From assembly GCA_021372825.1 (NCBI GenBank), contig JAJFTR010000001.1:1-64000 (forward strand): a stretch of 64,000 nucleotides of DNA. Direction: 5' to 3'. Positions 1 to 9,909 of this stretch are shown here, piece after piece. A program made the position numbers and the translations under genes. Within the stretch, counting starts at the first letter, position 1, and each line of letters opens with the position of its first letter. Under the pieces are notes generated by a model, which did no database searches, was not told where the DNA came from, and saw only the letters and a program-made list of their open reading frames with translations. Source of the DNA: Actinomycetes bacterium. Lineage in GTDB: Bacteria; Actinomycetota; Coriobacteriia; Anaerosomatales; Anaerosomataceae.

Positions 1-1
1 C

Positions 2-181
2 GCGCACATGGAGTCGTGGCACAAGTCGATGAAGTCGGACATGTATCACCGCCAGCACTTCATCGACGACCGGACGCTACGCTCGGCGCTTCGCAGCTAC
101 GTCGATTTCTACAACCAGCACCGCTTACACTCGGCCCTGGGATATCGTTCGCCGATCGAGTTCGAGGCCCAAGGTGTCTGA
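2..181 (+). CDS. IS3-family transposase, C-terminal fragment
   Basis: The frame is open from the left edge and encodes about 59 residues before TGA. The tail of an IS3-type DDE integrase core is visible: the segment [19 protein letters not shown] followed by an FEA ending is the standard C-terminus of OrfB transposases, which cut and join element ends. The gene is cut by the window edge, so the catalytic DDE residues and any programmed frameshift are not visible. The DNA just after the stop probably contains the right inverted repeat. Whether the copy is intact outside the window cannot be judged. Confidence 0.85.
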   Translation, partial: AHMESWHKSMKSDMYHRQHFIDDRTLRSALRSYVDFYNQHRLHSALGYRSPIEFEAQGV

Positions 182-189
182 CCACCGGC

Positions 190-221
190 GTCCACTTTTT
201 CGTAGGAACTCTCCCCCTGCA
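190..221. repeat. Probable right inverted repeat of the IS3-type element
   Basis: Just after the transposase stop the sequence runs GTCCACTTTTTCGTAGGAAC and continues to CTGCA. Read from the outside this starts with TGCAGGGGG, like terminal repeats of IS3-group elements (TG...CA ends). The left end lies outside the window, so the repeat cannot be paired. The exact boundary is inferred. Confidence 0.45.
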
Positions 222-507
222 AGTGACCGTGTGATGCGCGGGCGGCGGAGCGGATCGGTTGCAGTCGTGTATGCGGCCTTGGAGTGAGCCATGCAGGCTC
301 GCGGCTTGCGCCGCTCGAAAGCCCTGCTCACCCACCGGGGCGAAACCGCACGTTCAATCGGCGAGGATGGGCCAGAAGCGTAATCGGCTTGCTCGCTCCG
401 GCGACCGACACGTTTGCCATCGACGTTCGCGCGGTGCAACGCGGAAAAGGTCTCGGGGCGTCGGCGCAAGCGCGACGTTCGACCCCTGAAGCACGGAGGA
501 CGGCACG
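222..507. other. Spacer with no recognisable gene
   Basis: This stretch lies between the IS end and the cupin gene. Short open frames exist on both strands, but none has a convincing ribosome binding site, known motif or conserved-looking sequence. It may hold a remnant disturbed by the insertion. I see nothing firm here beyond the Shine-Dalgarno-like ACGGAGGAC just before 508. Confidence 0.5.
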
Positions 508-851
508 ATGAGCGACGCACAGGCGGCACCCGAAACGAAAGGCGTGGCGGTGAAGTTGCGTGCAACGGTCGACCTTGGCCCTGAGATCGAGGGCATGGCA
601 GGGCGCCAGCTTCGAATGCGTATGGTGACCATCGAGCCAGGAGGCGTCTTCGGGCCGATCCACGACCACAAGGGCAGGCCGGGCATCGTCTACATACTGC
701 AAGGTGCGATCACCGACCATCGGAATGGAGTCGCTACGGACTACGGGCCGGGGTGGGCTGGCCCGAGGACAGGAACACCACGCACTGGCTTGAGAACAGG
801 GGCGCGACTCCGGCGGTGGAGATCTCGGTCGATATCGTCAGGAACGAGTAG
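508..851 (+). pseudogene. Cupin-domain protein, frameshifted
   Basis: The frame starts at ATG 508 behind ACGGAGGAC and encodes a small cupin: EPGGVFGPIHDHKGRPGIVY carries the two-histidine metal-binding pattern of cupin motif 1, then VYILQGAITDHRNG. Near base 750 the reading jumps. The original frame turns into arginine-rich nonsense, while the next frame continues with a normal cupin ending (VGWPEDRNTTHWLENRG...VEISVDIV) to TAG at 849-851. One missing G in the run CCGGGGTGGG would restore a protein of about 114 residues. Either the gene is broken or this is a homopolymer sequencing or assembly error. The substrate is unknown. Confidence 0.7.
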
Positions 852-1030
852 AGAGACAGGGCCAGGTTCAGGTCTGCGCCAACCGCCACGACAGCCTGCC
901 GTTTCACCGCAGAGTGGCGAAATCGAACCCGGCAACGCCCGTCCCGGCGCAGGCATGCCCGGGCATGCGGACTTGGCCGCACGCCGCGCCGGGTCGTAGT
1001 CTGGGCGCTCGGGGCACGCGAGGCGCCTGC

Positions 1031-1459
1031 ATGCTGATCACTGGCCGCTGCCACTGCGGCAACATCGCGTTCACGCTCGACTGGACGCCGGAGCCGGCGG
1101 AGATTGCCTCGCGCGCCTGCACCTGCTCGTTCTGCACGCGGCACGGCGGGGTGTGGACGTCGTGCCCGGCCGGTTCGCTCGAGGTGCGCGTGCGCGATGC
1201 CGCGCACGTGTCGAAGTACGCGTTCGGCACGCGGACCGCCGAGTTCCATGTGTGCGCCGTTTGCGGGGTGGTGCCGGTGGCCACCAGCCGCATCGACGGC
1301 CGCCTGTACGCGGTGGTCAACGTGAACACCTTCGAGGGCGTGGCGCCCGCGCTGCTTTCCCGTTCGCCGGTCAGCCACGAGGGCGAGGCGTCGGACGACC
1401 GCCTGGCCCGGCGCAAGCGCAACTGGATCGCCCGCGTCGCCTATACCGGAGGCGGCTGA
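1031..1459 (+). CDS. GFA / CENP-V fold zinc protein
   Basis: A 142-residue protein of the glutathione-dependent formaldehyde-activating enzyme-like (GFA, DUF636) family. Three cysteine pairs typical of this zinc fold are visible: GRCHCG near residues 5-10, CTCSFC near residue 35, and CAVCG near residue 78. GFA-family members bind structural and catalytic zinc; some add glutathione to formaldehyde, but most small members like this one have unknown substrates. The start at 1031 was chosen because MLITGRCHCG is the usual N-terminus; a longer upstream frame is arginine- and proline-rich and unlikely to be translated. It stands alone upstream of the glnA promoter. Confidence 0.8.
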   Translation: MLITGRCHCGNIAFTLDWTPEPAEIASRACTCSFCTRHGGVWTSCPAGSLEVRVRDAAHVSKYAFGTRTAEFHVCAVCGVVPVATSRIDGRLYAVVNVNTFEGVAPALLSRSPVSHEGEASDDRLARRKRNWIARVAYTGGG

Positions 1460-1527
1460 CGCCATCGACGGCGGTCGGCGCATGGCGAACCCTGTCGTGG
1501 CGGTTGTGTTCATGGCTCCGCAATGAC

Positions 1528-1575
1528 GCACCATTTTGGTGCTTCATGCGCCCCGAACCTGCGTCATCATGGTGC
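1528..1575 (+). promoter_or_regulatory. NtrC binding sites upstream of glnA
   Basis: A perfect palindrome GCACCATTTTGGTGC at 1528-1542 matches the NtrC site (GCACCA-N3-TGGTGC). A weaker copy, GCGTCATCATGGTGC, lies at 1561-1575. The two sites are 33 bp apart centre to centre, about three helical turns, which would suit cooperative binding of NtrC dimers. They lie roughly 65-110 bp upstream of the sigma-54 promoter, the usual enhancer position. Confidence 0.85.
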
Positions 1576-1638
1576 GCTCGCACGGACGCCCCTGCCACAC
1601 TGCCGTGCAACCGATTGATCGGCAACGCAACCCATGGC

Positions 1639-1654
1639 TGGCGCGCCCCTTGCT
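1639..1654 (+). promoter_or_regulatory. Sigma-54 promoter of glnA
   Basis: The sequence TGGCGCGCCCCTTGCT matches the -24/-12 consensus TGGCACG-N4-TTGCW with one mismatch and the correct GG-to-GC spacing. It lies 38 bp before the glnA start and downstream of two NtrC sites, so glnA is predicted to be activated by phosphorylated NtrC under nitrogen limitation. The regulator pair is encoded at 7476-9901. Confidence 0.87.
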
Positions 1655-1691
1655 ATGGAAGGCGCATCCATCCACCGCACCGAGGTAGCCC

Positions 1692-3101
1692 ATGTCCGCC
1701 GATTCCGTGCTCAAGCTGATCAAGGACGAGGGGGTCGAGTTCGTCGACCTGCGCTTCGCCGACATGCAGGGCAAGCAGCATCACGTCACCTTCCCCGCGC
1801 ACGCCATCGACGCCGACACCTTCGAGGACGGCAAGATGTTCGACGGCTCCTCGATCGCCGGCTGGAAGGGCATCAACGAGTCGGACATGGTGCTGATGCC
1901 GGACCCGGCGACGGCGACCATGGATCCGTTCTCCGCGCACAAGCAGTTGATCCTTTCCTGCGACGTGCTGGAGCCGTCGACCATGCAGGCGTACGCGCGC
2001 GATCCGCGCTCGATCGCCAAGCGCGCCGAGGCCTACCTCAAGTCCACCGGCATCGCCGACACCGCGTTCTTCGGCCCGGAGCCGGAGTTCTTCATCTTCG
2101 ACGCGGTGCGCTACCGCAACGAGATGGGCCACGTGTCCTACGAGATCGAGTCGGCGGAAGCGGCGTGGGCGACCGGCCGCCGCCACGAGGACGGCAACCA
2201 CGGCCACGTGCCGGGCGTGAAGGGCGGCTACTTCCCGGTCAGCCCGGTCGACTCGCTGGGCGACCTGCGCGCCGACATGTGCAAGCTGCTGGAAGCGGCC
2301 GGCATCCCGGTCGAGGTACACCACCATGAGGTCGGCAACGCCGGCCAGTGCGAGATCGGCACGCGCTTCAACACGCTGGTGAAGAAGGCCGACGAGCTGC
2401 TGACCACCAAGTACATCATCAAGAACACCGCCCACCAGAACGGCAAGACGGTGACGTTCATGCCGAAGCCGATCGTCGGCGACAACGGCTCGGGCATGCA
2501 CGTGCACCAGTCGCTGGCCAAGGGCGGCGTGAACCTGTTCGCCGGCGAGCTGTACGGCGGCCTCAGCCAGCTCGCGCTGTGGTACATCGGCGGCATCTTC
2601 AAGCACGCGCGCGCGATCAACGCGTTCGCCAACTCCACCACCAACAGCTACAAGCGCCTGGTGCCGGGCTTCGAGGCGCCGGTGATGCTGGCCTATTCCG
2701 CGCGCAACCGCTCGGCGAGCTGCCGCATCCCGTTCGTGTCCAGCCCGAAGGGCCGCCGCATCGAGATCCGCTTCCCGGATCCGGTCAACTCCGGCTACCT
2801 CACCTTCACCGCGCTGCTGATGGCCGGCCTGGACGGCATCCTCAACAAGATCGACCCGGGCGCGCCCTCCGACAAGGACCTGTACGACCTGCCGCCGGAG
2901 GAAGAGAAGAACATCCCGACCGTGTGCTCCAGCCTCGACCAGGCGCTGGAAGCGCTGGACAAGGACCGCGGCTTCCTCAAGGCCGGCGGCGTGTTCTCCG
3001 ACGACTTCATCGACGGCTACATCGCGCTGAAGATGCAGGAAGTCACCCGGTTCCGCGCCTCCACGCACCCGCTCGAGTACCAGATGTACTACTCGATCTG
3101 A
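1692..3101 (+). CDS. glnA: Glutamine synthetase type I
   Basis: A full-length 469-residue GlnA that makes glutamine from glutamate, ammonia and ATP in the cytoplasm. It has the normal beta-grasp N-terminus ([20 protein letters not shown]) and the catalytic core with the [10 protein letters not shown] segment. The adenylylation tyrosine sits in [11 protein letters not shown] at residue 398 (397 after loss of Met), so activity is probably controlled by GlnE. The C-terminus [11 protein letters not shown] is intact. Transcription is predicted from the sigma-54 promoter at 1639-1654. The gene appears monocistronic; the 3' side holds repeated DNA before lpxO. Confidence 0.98.
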   Translation: MSADSVLKLIKDEGVEFVDLRFADMQGKQHHVTFPAHAIDADTFEDGKMFDGSSIAGWKGINESDMVLMPDPATATMDPFSAHKQLILSCDVLEPSTMQAYARDPRSIAKRAEAYLKSTGIADTAFFGPEPEFFIFDAVRYRNEMGHVSYEIESAEAAWATGRRHEDGNHGHVPGVKGGYFPVSPVDSLGDLRADMCKLLEAAGIPVEVHHHEVGNAGQCEIGTRFNTLVKKADELLTTKYIIKNTAHQNGKTVTFMPKPIVGDNGSGMHVHQSLAKGGVNLFAGELYGGLSQLALWYIGGIFKHARAINAFANSTTNSYKRLVPGFEAPVMLAYSARNRSASCRIPFVSSPKGRRIEIRFPDPVNSGYLTFTALLMAGLDGILNKIDPGAPSDKDLYDLPPEEEKNIPTVCSSLDQALEALDKDRGFLKAGGVFSDDFIDGYIALKMQEVTRFRASTHPLEYQMYYSI

Positions 3102-3408
3102 CGGCGCGCGCCGCCGCAAGGCGCCTGCTTCGTGGCGACGCTCGGGTCGCCCGCACACAGGCTCCTGCATGGGCGTCGCGGACGGTGATGCCACGGCGCT
3201 CGTCTCCCTCTCCCGCCGCCGGCGGGAGAGGGTCGGGGTGAGGGTGGCGGCGCCGCAAGGCGCCTGCCTCGCCGCGACGCCCGGGTCGCCTGCACGCAGG
3301 CTCCCACGAAAGCGCCCCCGCTCCGGCGCGGGGTGAACGGCGGGGGGCTTGGCCGCATAATGCGCGTTACGCCGCGCCGTCGCGCGCGCTGCTCGCACCC
3401 CGTCTGCC
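3102..3408. repeat. REP-like repeat cluster downstream of glnA
   Basis: No gene is seen here. Two similar copies of a unit starting GCCGCAAGGCGCCTGC and running to CACRCAGGCTCC occur at about 3113-3170 and 3249-3306. Between them lies an inverted element of the form TCTCCCTCTCCCGCC/GGCGGGAGAGGG followed by TCGGGGTGAGGG (about 3204-3245). A degenerate inverse copy of the first unit appears at 13809-13845. Such palindromic repeats are common between genes of this group of proteobacteria and may end glnA transcription. Confidence 0.7.
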
Positions 3409-4326
3409 ATGCACATCGACCTGCTCGGACCGAAGTTCCTGGTCCTGTACGCCTTCCTCGCCGCCGTGCTGGTCGTGCACCTGCGCGGCAAGGTGCGCCT
3501 GCCGTTCCTGCGCCAACTGGTGAACCACTCGGCGTTCCTCGCGCCGTACAACGTGTTCGCCTTCCTGTTCTCGAAAATGCCGGCGCGGCCGTACCTGGAC
3601 CGCGGCGCCTTTCCCGAGCTGGACGTGCTGAAGGCGAACTGGCAGGCCATCCGCGACGAGGCGTTGCGCCTTTCCGACGAGGGTTACATCCGCGCCGCGG
3701 CGAAGAACAACGACGCCAGCTTCAACTCGTTCTTCAAGGAAGGCTGGAAGCGTTTCTACCTCAAGTGGTACGACGAGCCGCTGCCGTCGGCGCGCGCGCT
3801 GTGCCCGAAGACGGTCGAGCTGGTGCGCGGCATTCCCTCGGTGAAGGCGGCGATGTTCACCCTGCTGCCGCCGGGCGCCAAGCTCAATGCGCACCGCGAT
3901 CCGTTCGCCGGCGCGGTGCGCTATCACCTCGGCCTGGTCACGCCCAACTCCGACGCCTGCCGCATCATCGTCGACGGCGAGCCGTATGCCTGGCGCGACG
4001 GCGAGGACGTGCTGTTCGACGAAACCTACGTGCACTGGGCCGAGAACCGTACCGGGCAAACGCGCGTGATCCTGTTCTGCGACGTCGAGCGCCCGCTGCG
4101 CACCGCGCCGATGCGCGCGCTGAACCGCTGGATCGGCGGCCTGCTCGGCCGCGCCACCGCGACGCAGAACCTCGACAGCGACCGCGTCGGCGTGGTCAAC
4201 CGCGTGTACGGCTTCGCCCACACGGCCGGCGAATACCGCAAGCGCCTGAAGCGCGCCAACCGCCCGCTCTACCACGCGCTGCGCGTGGCGCTGGTGGTCG
4301 GCGTCGTCTGGTTCTTCGTGCGCTGA
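3409..4326 (+). CDS. lpxO: Lipid A 2-hydroxylase-like Fe(II)/2OG dioxygenase
   Basis: A 305-residue member of the aspartyl/asparaginyl beta-hydroxylase family, closest in layout to LpxO, which 2-hydroxylates a lipid A acyl chain at the inner membrane. An N-terminal membrane segment (residues 6-24, LGPKFLVLYAFLAAVLVV) and a hydrophobic C-terminal end flank the catalytic domain. The iron ligands are probably the His in LNAHRDPFAG and the distal His in ETYVHWAENRTG, with the Arg of GQTRVILFCDVERP binding 2-oxoglutarate. It ends 10 bp from the stop of a convergent dioxygenase gene. Confidence 0.85.
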   Translation: MHIDLLGPKFLVLYAFLAAVLVVHLRGKVRLPFLRQLVNHSAFLAPYNVFAFLFSKMPARPYLDRGAFPELDVLKANWQAIRDEALRLSDEGYIRAAAKNNDASFNSFFKEGWKRFYLKWYDEPLPSARALCPKTVELVRGIPSVKAAMFTLLPPGAKLNAHRDPFAGAVRYHLGLVTPNSDACRIIVDGEPYAWRDGEDVLFDETYVHWAENRTGQTRVILFCDVERPLRTAPMRALNRWIGGLLGRATATQNLDSDRVGVVNRVYGFAHTAGEYRKRLKRANRPLYHALRVALVVGVVWFFVR

Positions 4327-4336
4327 CGCGCGCCGC

Positions 4337-5059
4337 TCAGGCGCGGCGGAACGTCACCACCAGCACGTCGCGGCAGGCCGGTTGCGCGGCATCCAGCGGC
4401 TGCACCGCGGTGACGCCGTGGAACACGCGGCGGTCGTCCACCAGCGCGGCGTCGAACGGATCGGCCAGGGTGAAGCTGCCCAGCGCCGCGCCGCCCGGCG
4501 CGTGGATCGTCGTGGTGCCGCTGGCGATGTTGCGGCGGCGCACCAGCAGCACCAGCACGTAGTCGACGCCGTCGCGGTGCACGCCTTCCGGCGTCGGCAA
4601 ACCGGGTTCGCCGGCGCGCGCCTCGATGCGGAACTGGTGCACTTCGATATGCCAGCGCCGCACCTCGGGCGCGAGCCCGCCGAACAGGGCGCGGCAGTAC
4701 GCAAGCACCGCGCGCAGCGTCGCGCCCGCGCCGATCGCGTCCTCGATTGGCGCGAACCAGCGCTCGACGCCGCCGTTCAGCGGGTTGTACTCGCGGCTCT
4801 GGTAGTGCGGCTGGTGCGGCTGCCGCGCAATCGCGCCGCCCGCGTCCGCCGCGAACACCGCGTGGCGGCGGCGCCGGTAGCGGCCGTGGTCGGCCATGTA
4901 GGTGTCGGGCTCCAGCGCGTCCCAGCTCGCCGCGAACGCGTCGCCGTCGGCGAGAGCGCCGTGCGCCTCCAGCCGCGCGCGCATGCGCGCGGCGGGAACG
5001 AAGGCGAAACCGTCGGCGAGAAGCGTTGCATGCAATCCGTCGTGCCGCGTCGTGTCCAT
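4337..5059 (-). CDS. 2OG-Fe dioxygenase family protein (BsmA/IDO-like)
   Basis: A 240-residue protein of the 2OG-Fe_Oxy_2 family (the group with BsmA and amino-acid hydroxylases such as isoleucine dioxygenase). The core is visible near residues 155-225: PTPEGVHRDGVDYVL provides the HxD iron ligands, SGTTTIHAPGG follows, and DDRRVFHGVTAV carries the distal His. Members hydroxylate free amino acids or act in biofilm and stress traits; the substrate here cannot be read from sequence. The gene is convergent with lpxO and its start lies about 160 bp from the next gene. Confidence 0.75.
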   Translation of the reverse strand: MDTTRHDGLHATLLADGFAFVPAARMRARLEAHGALADGDAFAASWDALEPDTYMADHGRYRRRRHAVFAADAGGAIARQPHQPHYQSREYNPLNGGVERWFAPIEDAIGAGATLRAVLAYCRALFGGLAPEVRRWHIEVHQFRIEARAGEPGLPTPEGVHRDGVDYVLVLLVRRRNIASGTTTIHAPGGAALGSFTLADPFDAALVDDRRVFHGVTAVQPLDAAQPACRDVLVVTFRRA

Positions 5060-5221
5060 GGAGCCACCCCTCGAGCGATGCGTCCGCAGATGAGGGCGGC
5101 TGTGCGTTTTCGCAATCGCGGCCCGGGCAGCGGCTAGCTGCCGCGCCTGGAGTCGACCGGCGGCACGGTCGGCGCCGCCGGTCGAGGTGGATGCATTACG
5201 ATTCGAAGTCGCGGCCGCAGC

Positions 5222-5656
5222 TCAGGGCCGGCACTCTTCCGCGGACCGCACGCAGCGGTTGCCGTACACGCACCACGTACGGCCGCCGGCGCACTGGTCG
5301 GAATTGGCCGCGCTGGTCCGGCACAGACCGCTGACCGGTTCGCAGGTGTAGCCCGCCGCCGCGCAGTCGTTGCGCGCGCCGGCGCTGTTGGCGCTCACCG
5401 TCGGCGTCTCGCAATAGGCGTGCACCTGGCTGCCGCCCTTGCGCGTCCACGCCTCCAGCTGCGCATGCAGGCTGGCGTTCTCCTCGCGCAACTGCTGGTT
5501 CTTCGCCCGCTCCTGCTCCCACTGCGCCCGGTAGTCGATCTGCACGGTATCGGCGACCTTGGGCACCACCATCGGCCTCACGGTACCGACGTTCTGCGCC
5601 GACAGCGGCGCGGCAAGCAACAGCGACAGCAGGAAACCGCCGGCTACGTACCTCAT
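5222..5656 (-). CDS. Secreted Cys-rich hypothetical protein with coiled coil
   Basis: A 144-residue protein with a clear signal peptide (MRYVAGGFLLSLLLAAPLSA, cleavage likely before QNVG). Residues 40-72 form a short coiled coil rich in Q, E and L (WEQERAKNQQLREENASLHA). The last 60 residues hold eight cysteines in a loose pattern (CETP, DCAA, TCEP, LCRT, QCAG, WCVY, RCVR, ECRP), suggesting disulfide bonds in the periplasm or outside. I do not recognise the family. It stands alone between genes on both sides. Confidence 0.65.
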   Translation of the reverse strand: MRYVAGGFLLSLLLAAPLSAQNVGTVRPMVVPKVADTVQIDYRAQWEQERAKNQQLREENASLHAQLEAWTRKGGSQVHAYCETPTVSANSAGARNDCAAAGYTCEPVSGLCRTSAANSDQCAGGRTWCVYGNRCVRSAEECRP

Positions 5657-5867
5657 CGCAACGCTCTCCCCAAAGACCGCCCCGTGGCGGTTTCAGTGCC
5701 GAGCATAACGGCAGAGGTGTCGGTCAGTCCTCGAGCAGAGAAGTCACTGAAGCCAATCCCGCGATACTCGCAGCCTGAGCACCGACAACGAAGCCCGGGC
5801 ATCAGGTAGTTACTCAACTTTTACAGCAGTTATCCAACGATGGCCGAGCGAGGCAACGCGGCGACCG

Positions 5868-5893
5868 CAATTCAAACGCGCAATTCAAACGCG
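5868..5893. repeat. 13-bp tandem duplication
   Basis: The unit CAATTCAAACGCG occurs twice in perfect tandem, 35 bp beyond the stop codon of the 319-aa membrane gene on the minus strand. It marks the left edge of the lower-GC islet. It may be a replication slip or a trace of integration. Confidence 0.7.
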
Positions 5894-5927
5894 TGTAAGT
5901 GAACCTGATACCGTTTTCCAACAAGGG

Positions 5928-6887
5928 TCATGATCCTTCACTATCAATAACACTCGCATAAGCCAGTAGCGCTGTCATCAATATCCAAAAAACTGAAACG
6001 AGCCACCACGAAAAATATGCGACTGGAGCCAATCCCGCCAGCGCACCGCAGAAGCTCCAGTAAAGTCTTTCACTTTTAGTCGTGGGCTGGCCTGCGGCGC
6101 GTTCGACGCGCGCATTGCTTGCACCACTTACGGTGTCTGCTCCTTCGGGAACACTCGCCGACGAAGAAGATGTTCCGCCATTCAGGAACCGCTGAACATA
6201 GATGTTTAGGTCGAATGCATGAGCCGAGACAATCTCGGAGGCAGGAACAATGATGTCGAAGTCTTCCCGCCTAAAGTTCTGTTGGGAACCGCCGGCATGT
6301 AACCAACTGTAGTCAGTCGTGTCTACGAACTCCTGATCATTATCTCTATAACCGGAAAGCAGTGGCTCGATCCTGACCCAGTCCTTCTTACCCCGCGAAG
6401 CATTAGCCTCAAGCGAAAATCCTACATAAACCTTTCTTGATGCCAACGTTAGCATGACAGGCAAATTTCGAGCGCTTGTGATCAGGAGAAACTCTTCGAG
6501 TTCACCGAGGCAACTCAACCTCAAGTAAAGTTGAACGCGAAGAAACGACGAGAATCGGATAGGGACATTCAGCAGAGTGAAACTAATAGCCGCGATCGGA
6601 ACGGACCAGACAGCCGTCACTCCAAGAACGCTCAGTTTGTTTTCTGTAGCGAATGCGGATAGCACTCCGGAAATCTTCGCATTAAATTGCACCCCAAGCG
6701 CTCCGGACCTCTCGACAATTTCTCGGAGGATGTCGGCCTCGACCGCGAGAACGATAGAGGCCACAACCACACTGAAGTAGAGTGCGTGGCCATCCCAGCT
6801 TAGCGCGTGAGGCCTGGTGATCGACCAACGGCGCAGGAGCAAATATCCGCTCGAAAGAAAAATCAGCGCAAAGACTGCTGGGCCCAT
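5928..6887 (-). CDS. Membrane protein of unknown function, low-GC islet
   Basis: A 319-residue protein I do not recognise. Hydrophobic segments are near residues 3-18 (AVFALIFLSSGYLLLR), 36-50, 88-110 and two close to the C-terminus (LAGLAPVAYFSWWLVSVFWI and LMTALLAYASV). The middle is soluble, with an acidic, serine-rich stretch (TSSSSASVPEG) before the last two segments. The start at 6887 follows GGGGAG at a good distance; a TTG 24 bp upstream is the alternative. Base composition is clearly lower in GC and codon use differs from both sides, so recent transfer is likely. It follows the 61-residue gene at 6942-7127 and the two may form one unit. Confidence 0.6.
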   Translation of the reverse strand: MGPAVFALIFLSSGYLLLRRWSITRPHALSWDGHALYFSVVVASIVLAVEADILREIVERSGALGVQFNAKISGVLSAFATENKLSVLGVTAVWSVPIAAISFTLLNVPIRFSSFLRVQLYLRLSCLGELEEFLLITSARNLPVMLTLASRKVYVGFSLEANASRGKKDWVRIEPLLSGYRDNDQEFVDTTDYSWLHAGGSQQNFRREDFDIIVPASEIVSAHAFDLNIYVQRFLNGGTSSSSASVPEGADTVSGASNARVERAAGQPTTKSERLYWSFCGALAGLAPVAYFSWWLVSVFWILMTALLAYASVIDSEGS

Positions 6888-6941
6888 CCCTGTTGCTCCC
6901 CCTGGAGACAAAATTGGGCCCGATGGGGCCCAATCGCTGCG

Positions 6942-7127
6942 TTACTTTACTTTTTCCTTCCGATGTTCCTTGAGCACTGTCAATGCCTGGACTTGGCGCT
7001 TATAGCCGTCAGAATCATGGAGCTTACTGCGTTCAACGACCATCGCCCCGTTGCTCGCCATCTTGAAACCCGAAAACATGGCGCGCCCACTGGCAGCTGT
7101 GGTTTTGACCGTCCCCTTTGTAGCCAT
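6942..7127 (-). CDS. Small basic hypothetical protein, low-GC islet
   Basis: A 61-residue protein (MATKGTVKTTAASGRAMFSG...) rich in Lys, Ser and Ala, with no membrane segment and no motif I know. A GAGG ribosome binding site lies 8 bp before the ATG. It shares the lower GC content of the next gene downstream, which starts 54 bp further on, and probably travels with it. The promoter region contains an 11-G run. Confidence 0.5.
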   Translation of the reverse strand: MATKGTVKTTAASGRAMFSGFKMASNGAMVVERSKLHDSDGYKRQVQALTVLKEHRKEKVK

Positions 7128-7458
7128 CGGTTGTTCCTCATGTCCGCCCGTGGATGAAATCCTACACTCCTAATGGGCCGTTCGTGTAAGGGGGGGGGGG
7201 TCGCTAGTGGCGATTTCGACCGCTACGCCGCGCTGCAGTTTTGGGGACGTCGCCAATTAATCCTCTCCACCCTGTGGCTCCGCCCCGCCGTGCTCCGCGC
7301 CACAGTGTGCGCTGTCGGTTCCCGCCAAATGCACGCCGCGATCTTGCAGGGCGTGTACACCCGGGCCGCAAACCCTGCCCAGGCGAGCACACGATTGCCA
7401 CAGCGAACTTGAGCACGATCACGGCGAAACACATGCCGGAGCGGTCAGCCGCCATGAA
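7128..7458. other. Intergenic stretch with 11-G homopolymer, upstream of glnL
   Basis: No gene is seen here. The run of 11 G at 7190-7200 lies 63 bp upstream of the small islet gene. GC content returns to the high background right of this tract. The rest has short arginine-rich frames only and leads into the glnL control region. Confidence 0.6.
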
Positions 7459-7475
7459 TGCACTATCATGGTGCA
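7459..7475 (+). promoter_or_regulatory. NtrC site abutting the glnL start
   Basis: TGCACTATCATGGTGCA is a near-perfect NtrC palindrome (TGCAC/GTGCA arms with TA...TG inside). It ends one base before the proposed glnL ATG at 7476. A site this close to the start suggests repression of glnLG by NtrC rather than activation, as in negative autoregulation of ntrBC in enteric bacteria. Confidence 0.8.
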
Positions 7476-8494
7476 ATGCACCCCCATGGCCCCATCGACG
7501 CCGCGCCCCTGCTCGACCAGCTCGCCACCGGCGTCGCCTGGCTGGATGAGGGGCTGGTCCTGCGGCGGGTGAATCCGGGGCTGGGCGAGCTGGTGGGAGT
7601 GGGCGCGGCGCGGCTGGTGGGGAAGCCGCTCGGCGTGCTGGCGCCGGCGGAGCCGGTACTGGTCGAACTGGCGCGGCGGGCGCTGGACGAGCGCCGCCTG
7701 CTGCGCGTGCGCGGCCTGGCGGTGTGCGCGGCGCCGGGCGCGGAGGTGCGCCTCGACCTCTGCTTCAACCCGCTGCCGCAGGGCCTGCTGCTGGAAGCGC
7801 AGCCGGCCGCGCCGGCGCAGGCCGAGGCGCCGCGGCTGTCGGAGTCGCTGCGCGGCTTCGCGCATGAGGTGCGCAATCCGCTGGCCGGCGTATCGGGCGC
7901 GGCGCAACTGCTGCTGCGCAAGCTGGACGAGCCGGCGCAGCGCGCGCTGGCCGAGCTGATCCTCACCGAAGCCGGCCGCCTCGCCGCGCTGACCGAACGC
8001 CTGCTGGGCGCGCGCGGCACGCTGGTGCCGGCCAGCGTCAACCTGCACGGCCTGCTCGACCGCCTCGCCGCGCTGCTCGGCGCCGAGCGCGCCGATCTCG
8101 CGGTGGTGCGCGACTACGATCCCAGCCTGCCGGCGGTGCGCGGCGACGCCGACCGCCTGCTGCAACTGCTGCTGAACCTCGGCCGCAACGCAGTCGAGGC
8201 CGGCGCGTCGCGCATCGTGCTGCGCACGCGCGCCGAGGCCGGCGTGCGCGGCGGCGGCGCACGGCGCTGGCTGCGCGTCGAAGTCGAGGACGACGGCCGC
8301 GGCGTGCCGGCGGCGCTGGAGGCGACGCTGTTCCTGCCGCTGGTGTCGGGCCGCGCCGAAGGCAGCGGGCTCGGGCTGGCGCTGGCGCGCGAGATCGCGC
8401 GCGAGCACGGCGGCGAGCTGGAACACCTGCGCCGCAACGGGCTGACCTGCTTCGTGCTGCGCCTGCCGAGCGAAACCGCCGACGAGACGCCGCG

Positions 8495-8498
<4 letters not shown>
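7476..8498 (+). CDS. glnL: Nitrogen regulation sensor kinase NtrB
   Basis: A 340-residue soluble histidine kinase of the NtrB type. A PAS-like domain spans about residues 8-110. The H-box GFAHEVRNPLAG places the phosphorylated His at residue 130; the N-box is LLLNLGRNAVEA, G1 is DDGRGVP and G2 is GSGLGLALAREI. NtrB phosphorylates and dephosphorylates NtrC according to PII (GlnB) state. The start at 7476 was preferred to an ATG at 7458 because the latter lies inside the NtrC palindrome. The 3' end overlaps glnG by 4 bp (ATGA), so the two are translationally coupled. Confidence 0.94.
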
Positions 8499-9901
<1,403 letters not shown>

Positions 9902-9909
9902 GGACGACG

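Noticed and set aside
1653-3650. A 665-codon open frame antisense to glnA
   Set aside because: It is a shadow of the strong codon bias in glnA. The protein is Arg/Val/Ala-rich without motifs, and glnA on the other strand is certain.
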